NCBI GenBank assembly: GCA_045594705.1
Contig: JAZNZB010000013.1
Span: 1 to 5,608 of the forward strand
DNA from: SVQP01 sp045594705
GTDB lineage: Bacteria > Bacillota > Clostridia > Oscillospirales > CAG-272
Reading direction: 5' to 3'
Length of the DNA stretch: 5,608 nt
The notes under the pieces: generated by a model
Databases searched by the model: none
What the model saw: only the letters and a program-made list of their open reading frames with translations
What the model was told of the DNA's origin: nothing
Position numbers and translations under genes: made by a program
Part shown: piece after piece, positions 1 through 5,217 of the stretch
Numbering within the stretch: position 1 is the stretch's first letter
How the letters are laid out: every line of letters starts with the position of its first letter

Positions 1-75
1 TGCATTTGATTGCATTATTCTTCTGTTCGATCATCCGGAAATTGCTCCTCGGTGGTTTCCGTTTGCGGTGCAGCA
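1..75. repeat. 75-bp direct repeat, artefactual copy
   Basis: This copy is identical to 160-234 over all 75 bases and diverges at once afterwards (A at 76, T at 235). It duplicates the last codons and the stop of the minus-strand lipoprotein gene, plus 14 bases downstream of it. Its right edge is exactly the first adapter base, so it is best read as the same library insert seen a second time rather than a genomic duplication. Confidence 0.93.
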
Positions 76-159
76 AAGTCGGAGGCCAAGCGGTCTTAGG
101 AAGACAACTTAGTAATTCAACTCCTTGGCTCACAGAACGACATGGCTACGATCCGACTT
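76..159 (+). other. MGI/BGI DNBSEQ sequencing adapter with sample barcode
   Basis: The segment has three parts. Bases 76-107 (starting AAGTCGGAGGCC, ending GGAAGACAA) match the 32-nt DNBSEQ forward adapter. Bases 108-117 (CTTAGTAATT) fit the 10-nt index slot. Bases 118-159 (starting CAACTCCTTGG, ending CGATCCGACTT) are the reverse complement of the 42-nt reverse adapter that starts AAGTCGGATCGTAGCC. The inner hairpin GCCAAG (85-90) with CTTGGC (124-129) and the outer inverted repeat AAGTCGGA/TCCGACTT (76-83/152-159) belong to the adapter design, not to a biological RNA or transposon. Both adapters are recognised from memory of the published sequences; the arm lengths of 32, 10 and 42 add up to 84 exactly. 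Confidence 0.95.
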
Positions 160-234
160 TGCATTTGATTGCATTATTCTTCTGTTCGATCATCCGGAAA
201 TTGCTCCTCGGTGGTTTCCGTTTGCGGTGCAGCA
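160..234. repeat. 75-bp direct repeat, genuine copy
   Basis: This copy runs without a break into the lipoprotein coding sequence (174-1082, minus strand), so it is the real genomic one. It covers the last 19 codons, the TAA stop at 174-176 and 14 bases of 3' flank. Its left edge abuts the last adapter base at 159. No terminator hairpin for the minus-strand gene can be seen, because genuine sequence stops here. Confidence 0.9.
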
Positions 235-1082
235 TCGGTCTCGGAAAGAACTTGATCTGCTGCGGGCTCGGGTTGGTCGATCAGCGTGCTTGCAAGATCG
301 TCGGTCGTAGGCTCTGCAGGTGCTTCGGTATTCTGCTTGCTTGCCTTGGGCTTGATCTTTTTGCGCACGCTCAGGTAGATCAGCGCGCCGACGGGTACGG
401 GAATTCTGAGCAGGAACGAGGAAACGGTTGCCAGCAGAGATCCCCAGGTGGGAATGACCGTAAAGGAAAAATTGAATCTGAACGAGGTGCCTATCATGCT
501 CACTTGCAGAATGACCAAGATCCAGATCAGAATGATCCACAAAACCTTGAAGCGGATGGGACGCTTGACGCAATCCACCGTCATCCAGATGCAAAGTGCA
601 AGCGAGGCTGCAAATCCAAGGATCAACAGCACGCGCACGATGACGATCACGGGCGAGCTTCTCTCGGTGACGTCGGTGACGTTCACACCGCGCAGCAGAT
701 CCTCTCCGTCGTAGGTCAGCTTGAATTCCGCGCACGCCTTGGTGTCGGCCTTGGCTTGATATACAACGGTCGTGAGGCTGGATTGGTCGGTAAAGGAATA
801 CGTGGTATTCCAGGAAATGAATTTGATCTTATAGGTGGACGCACCGTCGTAAATGCGCAAAAGCTCATTCCAGAAAGCGTCCAGCTGTGCCTGGCTTGCA
901 ATCGGCACGTGCTCCATAAGTGCAACCGCGGTGTTTTGGTCGTTGGCAATCACGCTGTCCATCAGCGTTGCCACGTCGGCCTGCTTTTGGTCGAGATCCG
1001 GCTTTGCACCCTGACAAGCAGAGAAGAGCAGAAGTGCGCATAAGCACAGCAAAAGAATCAAACTTGTTTTTTTGAGCGTCAT
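174..1082 (-). CDS. Putative membrane-anchored lipoprotein, unknown function
   Basis: The 302-residue product is not recognised as a named family. Residues 1-23 form a lipoprotein signal peptide: Lys4-Lys5, a Leu-rich core, then lipobox F20-S-A-C23, with Cys23 as the lipidation site. Residues 24-143 are a polar, probably extracytoplasmic domain with small alpha/beta character. It resembles NTF2-like or DUF3887/DUF4878-type lipoprotein domains, but only weakly. Hydrophobic segments follow at about 144-167, 179-199 and 212-238. The first two are joined by a short basic turn with CVKRPIRFK. A Lys-rich stretch at 240-249 leads into an acidic, Pro/Thr/Glu-rich tail at 250-302, probably cytoplasmic. 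I chose the start at 1082, not the in-frame ATG at 1202, because a perfect Shine-Dalgarno lies 7 nt upstream and the signal peptide then begins at residue 1. The gene is divergent from the protease operon. Its 3' end lies beside the adapter artefact, but the stop codon is in genuine sequence. Confidence 0.8.
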   Translation of the reverse strand: MTLKKTSLILLLCLCALLLFSACQGAKPDLDQKQADVATLMDSVIANDQNTAVALMEHVPIASQAQLDAFWNELLRIYDGASTYKIKFISWNTTYSFTDQSSLTTVVYQAKADTKACAEFKLTYDGEDLLRGVNVTDVTERSSPVIVIVRVLLILGFAASLALCIWMTVDCVKRPIRFKVLWIILIWILVILQVSMIGTSFRFNFSFTVIPTWGSLLATVSSFLLRIPVPVGALIYLSVRKKIKPKASKQNTEAPAEPTTDDLASTLIDQPEPAADQVLSETDAAPQTETTEEQFPDDRTEE

Positions 1083-1089
1083 GATAAGT

Positions 1090-1097
1090 ACCTCCTT
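1090..1097 (-). promoter_or_regulatory. Strong Shine-Dalgarno for the lipoprotein gene
   Basis: On the minus strand this reads AAGGAGGT, 7 nt before the ATG at 1082-1080. It fixes the translation start. The longer reading from 1202 would add 40 Lys/Phe-rich residues ahead of the signal peptide and has no comparable site. Confidence 0.88.
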
Positions 1098-1118
1098 GGG
1101 GGATTTTGGACTTCTACC

Positions 1119-1124
1119 TATATA
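1119..1124 (-). promoter_or_regulatory. Possible -10 element for the lipoprotein gene
   Basis: The minus strand reads GACTATATAGG about 37 nt upstream of the start codon, and TATATA is a fair -10 box. The upstream DNA to about 1195 is very rich in A/T tracts (T7 at 1131-1137, T6/A6 at 1153-1165), which could act as an UP-like element. No convincing -35 hexamer sits at 16-18 bp, so this is only a candidate. Confidence 0.3.
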
Positions 1125-1208
1125 GTCGCATTTTTTTGCGAAAAGTTTACGCTTTTTTGAAAAAAGTTGAAAAACTTCGTATTTTTGTTGTAACATGCGC
1201 AAAGCGGG

Positions 1209-1306
1209 GTGTCAAGAGAATTCTGAATTCTCCGATGGCAACGCAGGTGGGCTGTTGAGGGCGCCGGTCCCTACGGATCAACCGTATGTGCATCAACCCT
1301 TGACAC
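1209..1306. repeat. Intergenic segment bounded by 8-bp inverted repeats
   Basis: GTGTCAAG at 1209-1216 is the exact inverse of CTTGACAC at 1299-1306. Between them lie a near-perfect EcoRI-like palindrome (1216-1232), a GGCGCC palindrome (1260-1265) and two direct ATCAACC copies (1277-1283, 1292-1298). The minus strand contains GTAGGGACCGGCGCCC, which resembles the short GTAGGG...CGCCC intergenic repeats common in Clostridia genomes. It may be a small non-coding repeat or MITE-like remnant. No coding potential or target-site duplication was seen, so mobility is speculative. Confidence 0.35.
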
Positions 1307-1328
1307 ACCCGACCTTTGGTGATATAAT
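1300..1328 (+). promoter_or_regulatory. Consensus sigma-A promoter of the protease-tadA-topoisomerase operon
   Basis: A perfect -35 TTGACA (1300-1305) and a perfect -10 TATAAT (1323-1328) are separated by the optimal 17 bp. Transcription would start near 1335, giving a short leader of about 27 nt before the ATG at 1362, too short for a riboswitch. An exact consensus suggests strong constitutive expression unless a repressor acts here. No clear operator overlaps it apart from the inverted-repeat arm at 1299-1306. Confidence 0.9.
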
Positions 1329-1361
1329 ATATCATGGAAGAATATGTGAAGGGGTGCCCTT

Positions 1362-2369
1362 ATGAACGCAAACGATAAACAATATAAGGCCTTGACGCTG
1401 CGTCTGGGCTTTGCTTTGCTGTTTTGGTTCGTGCTTTTGCAGGGATCTATGACGGTACTGAGCATTGCCGACATGATGTTTGAGAGTGTGCTTTCCGAAA
1501 AGGCGGGCAATCTCTTTTATTGGGGCTTTTATAACGTATTCTATTTTGCCTCCTTTATGCTGCCTGTGCCGATTTTTATGCTGATGAGCAAGAAAATCCC
1601 CACGCAGCCCATGTTTTTCGATCTGCGCTTGCCCCGCCATTTTTTGCTTTCCTGCGTTGCAGGCGTTGGTATGATCACGGCGGTTGGACAGATCAATTCG
1701 CTCTTGGTTGCTCCCTTTATGGGGGAGAATAACGAGTCCACCGAGATGCTGCTGGAGCTGATCAAGCCCGGCAACGGATACATGGTGGTGCTGGTATTTG
1801 TCATGCTGGTCATCGTGCCTCCGTTTTGCGAGGAGTTCTTGTTCCGCGGCCTGGTGCTCGGAAATCTGTTACCGTACGGCAAGGGAGTTGCCATTGTGGG
1901 CAGCGCACTCATGTTTGCAGCCATGCACCAAAGCTACACGCAGTTTTTGTATACCGCCATGGCGGGCGTGCTGCTTGGCATTTTGTACGTCAAGTCACGC
2001 TCGATCTGGCCGTCTACCATTCTACATATGCTCAACAATCTGGTCTCCTTTGTGCAAATGGTTCTCATGGCGCGCATCTCGGATGAAATGCTTGCCAACC
2101 GTATCATGATCGCCATGAATCTGCTTGTCATGTTTGCAGGTCTTATTGCTTTTGCGATCCTGGTGCTGCTTGCAAGGCGCAAGGAGAAGGAGCAGGAAAT
2201 TGTGCGCAGCGCGTTTGGCACAACGCCGGAAAAAGAGCACTTTGAGCAGCCCATCAAGCTATCCGACGGCATGGCCGTCAAGGGCTTTTTCTCGCCCTCG
2301 ATCGCAGTATTTATTTGTCTGAGCATCGTCATGGCGGTGTTTAGTCTGATCATGGAGCACGTAGCATGA
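1362..2369 (+). CDS. CPBP family intramembrane metalloprotease
   Basis: The 335-residue polytopic membrane protein carries the three CPBP (Abi/CaaX protease, Rce1-like) motifs. These are EExxxR as C-E157-E158-F-L-F-R162, FxxxH as F185-A-A-M-H189, and HxxxN as H222-M-L-N-N226. In this family the Glu and His residues form the catalytic site of an intramembrane glutamic/metal-type endopeptidase; the substrate here is unknown. Hydrophobic segments lie near residues 14-36, 52-76, 93-117, 139-155, 174-190, 195-210, 218-236, 248-271 and 311-331. The charged loop at 271-308 and the extra C-terminal helix lie beyond the CPBP core. The start is supported by GAAGGGG ending 7 nt before the ATG and by the consensus promoter just upstream. 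The gene overlaps tadA by 4 bp. Family members include bacteriocin-immunity and membrane-processing proteins; no bacteriocin gene is visible here, so the role stays open. Confidence 0.9.
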   Translation: MNANDKQYKALTLRLGFALLFWFVLLQGSMTVLSIADMMFESVLSEKAGNLFYWGFYNVFYFASFMLPVPIFMLMSKKIPTQPMFFDLRLPRHFLLSCVAGVGMITAVGQINSLLVAPFMGENNESTEMLLELIKPGNGYMVVLVFVMLVIVPPFCEEFLFRGLVLGNLLPYGKGVAIVGSALMFAAMHQSYTQFLYTAMAGVLLGILYVKSRSIWPSTILHMLNNLVSFVQMVLMARISDEMLANRIMIAMNLLVMFAGLIAFAILVLLARRKEKEQEIVRSAFGTTPEKEHFEQPIKLSDGMAVKGFFSPSIAVFICLSIVMAVFSLIMEHVA

Positions 2370-2812
2370 ATAGTGATATGATGTATATGAAGCACGCCCT
2401 GGAGCTTGCCGAAAAAGGCGCTGCCTTGGGCGAGGTGCCCGTGGGAGCGGTGGTCGTCAAGGATGGAGAGATTATTGCAAAGGCGCACAATGAGCGTGAG
2501 CTTTTGCCCGACGCCACGGCGCATGCCGAGGTGCTGGCCATCCGTCGCGCCTGCGCCGCATTGGGTACGAACCGATTGACAGGGTGCACGCTTTACGTGA
2601 CCTTGGAGCCTTGCCCCATGTGCGCAGGGGCGTTGGTCAACGCAAGAGTGGACCGCGTGGTATATGGCGCATACGATGCGCGCGGAGGGGCTTGCGGCAG
2701 CCTTTTGCGCATTCAGAAGTATCCGCTTTATCATATGCCTGTATTTGAGGGCGGCGTGATGGAGCAGGAATGTGCCGCGATTTTGACAGAATTTTTCTCA
2801 AAAAAACGATAA
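2366..2812 (+). CDS. tadA: tRNA-specific adenosine deaminase TadA
   Basis: This 148-residue cytoplasmic zinc enzyme deaminates the wobble adenosine A34 to inosine in tRNA-Arg(ACG), allowing one tRNA to read several CGN codons. The CDA-fold motifs are complete. H53-A-E55 gives a zinc ligand and the proton-shuttling Glu. P82-C83-P-M-C86 gives the other two zinc ligands. The TadA signatures LYVTLEPCPMCAGAL and the C-terminal GGACGS region, ending in the EFFSKKR helix, distinguish it from cytidine or guanine deaminases. The length is normal for TadA. The start ATG overlaps the upstream stop (ATGA), with GGAG at 2354-2357 placed 8 nt before it, which suggests translational coupling to the CPBP gene. 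Another in-frame Met at residue 8 (MKHALELA) is where many homologues begin, so the true start may be slightly downstream. Confidence 0.94.
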   Translation: MNSDMMYMKHALELAEKGAALGEVPVGAVVVKDGEIIAKAHNERELLPDATAHAEVLAIRRACAALGTNRLTGCTLYVTLEPCPMCAGALVNARVDRVVYGAYDARGGACGSLLRIQKYPLYHMPVFEGGVMEQECAAILTEFFSKKR

Positions 2813-2836
2813 CTTTGATAGAAAGGAGAGAGCAGT

Positions 2837-5080
2837 ATGATTCTGATACTTGCCGAAAAGCCCAGCCTTGGCAGAAATATTGCGGCCGCGATCGAGCAGA
2901 TCCCGGGCAACTCCCGCATGCACAAATGCGACGGCTTTCTGGAAGGCAACGGATATCTGGTTTCCTGGGCGTTCGGTCATCTGTTTTCTCTTGCTGACGT
3001 AGAATATTACTCGCCCAGCCCCGACGGACGCTGGAGCATGGAGAATCTGCCCTGCTTCCCGGGGCAGTTCCATTTTGAGCTGCGACGCGGCAGCGACAAG
3101 CGCGTGGACAGCGGCGTGGTCAAGCAGTACGAGACCATTCGTGCGCTGTGCAACCGTGCCGACGTGGACACCATCGTCAACGCGGGCGACGCGGACCGCG
3201 AGGGTGAGATCATCATCCGCCTGTGCATTCAGCACGCGCTGAGCGGAGAAAAGAGTCTCAAGCGTCTTTGGCTGCCCGACCAGACCCCCGAGACGGTCAT
3301 TGCCGCCTTGGCTGATCTCAAGGATGCGTCCGAGTACGACAGCCTTGCGGGCGAGGGCTTTGCCCGCACCTATATCGACTGGCTGTACGGCGTCAACCTG
3401 ACCCGCTACGCCACACTCAAATGCGGTTCTCTGATGCGCGTCGGACGCGTCATCGTGCCCATCGTGCGCGCCATTTACGAGCGCGATATGGCCATCAAGA
3501 ATTTCGTGCCCGGTAAATATTGCGTGATTGCCAGCAAGGAGCAGACAAACGGCGAAGTGGTTGAGCTTGTGGGCAAGACAAAGTTCAAGCCGGAGGAATA
3601 CGCAAAGGCCGAGCAGCTTTGCCGCGCGTATAACGAGGCGGATGCCATTGTCACGGCCGTCAAGCGAAAAAAGGACACCATCATGCCCGGCAAGCTGTAT
3701 TCGCTTTCCAAGCTGCAAAGCACGCTGGCAAAGAAATATAAAATGCCCATGAAGGATAGCCTGGAGATCGTGCAGAAGCTTTATGAGCAGGGGTATCTGA
3801 CCTATCCCAGAACCAACTCGGAGTACTTAGCGACCGCCGAGAAGGACAAGGTCAAAAAGATCCTTGCGGGCATTGCCAAGATCGGCTACCCCGTGACCTT
3901 CAAGGACAGCAAAAAGATCTTCGACGACTCCAAGATCGAGTCGCACTCGGCCATCACCCCGACCTATAAGATCCCCGAAAAGGGAAGACTGAGCGAGGCT
4001 GAAAATCAGGTGTATTCTACCGTGTTCCGCCGATTCGTGGCGGTGTTCTGCGCCAAGGATTGTCTGGCTGAGCGCACAGAGATCACGGTCAAGGTGGGCA
4101 ACTTTGAGGAGTTTTCGCTCAAGGGAACGGTCATTTTGGAGCCCGGCTGGATGAAATACGACGACGGAGGTGCCAAGGATAAGGTGCTGCCGCGCCTTGA
4201 AAAGGGCGACAAGGTCAACCATATCTTCAAGCCGACCGAGAAGGAGACCTCTCCGCCCAAGCACTATACCACCGAAACGCTGCTGAATTATCTCAAAAAC
4301 CCCTTCCGCGAGGAAAAGGCAGCGGATGACGAGCAGGCAGCGCAGCTTGCCGACAGCATGGGCGTCAACGACGCAGCTGAGTATAAGGCCATGCTGGAGG
4401 GCGTGGAGCTGGGAACCGAGGCAACGCGCACGGGTATCATTGACAACGCGCGCAATTCGGGCTATATTCAGCTCAAAAAGGACGTATATACCATTCTGCC
4501 CGGCGGCATTTATTTAGTCGAATCCTTGGATCGCATGGGCATTGGCATGGATAAATACAAGACGTGCGAGATGGGTCGCGCGCTCAAGCAGGTGTTCCGC
4601 GGACAGTCCACGATCGGCGACGCGGTAGGGCTTGCAGAGCGTGAGATCGGTGCGATCTTTCGCGCACAGCACGATGGAGTGGGAACGGACAACGATATTG
4701 GCATGTTCGGTGACCATATCGGTGTTTGCCCCATGTGCGGTAAGGAAATTTTCCGCGGTAAATACGGCTACGTTTGCGCGGGATATAAGGAGGGATGTCC
4801 GTTTACCATCCGCACCTATATCTGCGGCAAGACCATTTCGGTAGGGGTCGCCAAGCAGCTGATCGCGTGCGGCGAGACCGAAGTGCTGGACGGATTTGTC
4901 TCGCAAAAATCCGGCAAGAGCTTTACGGCAAAGCTCAAAATGAAGGACGGCAAAACCACCTTCGTCTTTGTCGATACTCCTCGCCCGCAACAGGGAAGTG
5001 CGCCCGGAAGCGGAGGCACGTGGGCTGATCCCGCAAGCGAGTTCCCGCCCATTCCCGAAGAGCCGCCCGCGTGGTTGTAA
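2837..5080 (+). CDS. topB: Type IA DNA topoisomerase, topoisomerase III-like
   Basis: This 747-residue enzyme cuts and passes single DNA strands to relax negative supercoils and decatenate DNA. It begins with a TOPRIM domain: LAEKPS with catalytic E7, and D118-A-D-R-E-G-E124 for Mg binding. The catalytic tyrosine is Y323 in TYPRTNSEYL, where most relatives have PRTDS. H370 lies in the SHSAITPT motif and G526-T-E-A-T-R531 is the usual late motif. A four-cysteine zinc ribbon follows (C631, C634, C647, C654). Next is a topoisomerase C-terminal repeat-like segment (Toprim_Crpt type, about 683-713) with SGKSFTAKL. A Pro/Gly-rich tail occupies 714-747. The length is near that of chromosomal TopB proteins (around 700-750) and shorter than typical TopA proteins with several zinc fingers. 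AAAGGAG at 2822-2828, 8 nt before the ATG, supports the start. It follows tadA by 24 bp and is probably co-transcribed. A plasmid or integrative-element TopB relative is possible, but no conjugation gene is nearby. Confidence 0.9.
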   Translation: MILILAEKPSLGRNIAAAIEQIPGNSRMHKCDGFLEGNGYLVSWAFGHLFSLADVEYYSPSPDGRWSMENLPCFPGQFHFELRRGSDKRVDSGVVKQYETIRALCNRADVDTIVNAGDADREGEIIIRLCIQHALSGEKSLKRLWLPDQTPETVIAALADLKDASEYDSLAGEGFARTYIDWLYGVNLTRYATLKCGSLMRVGRVIVPIVRAIYERDMAIKNFVPGKYCVIASKEQTNGEVVELVGKTKFKPEEYAKAEQLCRAYNEADAIVTAVKRKKDTIMPGKLYSLSKLQSTLAKKYKMPMKDSLEIVQKLYEQGYLTYPRTNSEYLATAEKDKVKKILAGIAKIGYPVTFKDSKKIFDDSKIESHSAITPTYKIPEKGRLSEAENQVYSTVFRRFVAVFCAKDCLAERTEITVKVGNFEEFSLKGTVILEPGWMKYDDGGAKDKVLPRLEKGDKVNHIFKPTEKETSPPKHYTTETLLNYLKNPFREEKAADDEQAAQLADSMGVNDAAEYKAMLEGVELGTEATRTGIIDNARNSGYIQLKKDVYTILPGGIYLVESLDRMGIGMDKYKTCEMGRALKQVFRGQSTIGDAVGLAEREIGAIFRAQHDGVGTDNDIGMFGDHIGVCPMCGKEIFRGKYGYVCAGYKEGCPFTIRTYICGKTISVGVAKQLIACGETEVLDGFVSQKSGKSFTAKLKMKDGKTTFVFVDTPRPQQGSAPGSGGTWADPASEFPPIPEEPPAWL

Positions 5081-5100
5081 TATGATACTATTGGTTGTAG

Positions 5101-5119
5101 GGGAGCATATCATGCTCCC
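5101..5119. repeat. Hairpin-forming intergenic repeat after the topoisomerase gene
   Basis: GGGAGCAT (5101-5108) pairs perfectly with ATGCTCCC (5112-5119) across a 3-nt ATC loop. It is preceded by TTGTAG and followed by CGCCCG, giving a GTAGGG...CGCCC frame like the element near 1260-1275 on the other strand. Such short hairpin repeats are scattered between genes in many Clostridia. No U-run follows on either strand, so it is not a canonical rho-independent terminator, though it could protect the 3' end of the operon mRNA or weaken read-through. Confidence 0.55.
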
Positions 5120-5204
5120 GCCCGAAAACGGTTTTGAATGGTGAACGCCGATCTGCCTTTTTCGCGTGCGGGAAGATGATAACTTTCCCTATAACGACGT
5201 TTCC

Positions 5205-5211
5205 AAAGGAG
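5205..5211 (+). promoter_or_regulatory. Ribosome binding site of the shikimate-kinase-like gene
   Basis: AAAGGAG lies 6 nt before the ATG at 5218 and fixes the start of a gene that is cut by the window edge. No good -35/-10 pair is visible between 5081 and 5204, so the gene is either read from the upstream operon or from a weak promoter. Confidence 0.8.
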
Positions 5212-5217
5212 TCCCAT

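Larger units (their letters stand above)
1..159. other. Assembly artefact: duplicated read insert plus sequencing adapter
   Basis: This stretch should not be treated as genome sequence. Bases 1-75 repeat 160-234 exactly, and bases 76-159 match the DNBSEQ library adapter. The 159-bp period equals one 75-bp insert plus one 84-bp adapter. That is what a read yields when it runs around a rolling-circle concatemer of a very short insert. The most likely reading is that the true contig begins at 160 and position 1 is an untrimmed contig end. The identity and order are seen directly; the mechanism is inferred. Confidence 0.9.

Noticed and set aside
76..159. tRNA-like cloverleaf, small structured RNA, or MITE with 8-bp inverted ends and direct-repeat flanks
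   Set aside because: No T-loop GTTCRA motif or CCA end is present, and the whole 84 bp matches the DNBSEQ adapter design including the barcode slot.
1..234. Tandem duplication of the 3' end of the lipoprotein gene, or a second paralogous gene ending at position 15
   Set aside because: The copies are identical over exactly 75 bp and are separated exactly by an adapter, so read-through of a library concatemer explains them better.
6..1043. Long plus-strand open frame of 345 codons across the artefact and the antisense of the lipoprotein gene
   Set aside because: It contains the duplicated insert twice plus the adapter, so its 5' part is not genomic. The rest is the antisense shadow of a well-supported lipoprotein gene with a strong ribosome binding site.
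1083..1361. Riboswitch or small RNA gene in the divergent intergenic region
   Set aside because: The plus-strand leader is only about 27 nt, and the minus-strand leader is A/T-rich with only weak hairpins; no known conserved core was recognised.
1934..2734. 266-codon minus-strand open frame opposite the CPBP gene and tadA
   Set aside because: It spans two genes with intact catalytic motifs on the other strand and has no recognisable domain.
2798..3718. 306-codon minus-strand open frame opposite the topoisomerase N-terminus
   Set aside because: It lies antisense to an unambiguous TOPRIM domain, has no ribosome binding site, and its sequence resembles no protein; it is a by-product of codon bias.
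5101..5130. Rho-independent terminator of the topoisomerase operon
   Set aside because: The stem is good, but CGCCCG follows rather than a T-run, and the opposite strand also lacks one. It is listed as a repeat instead.
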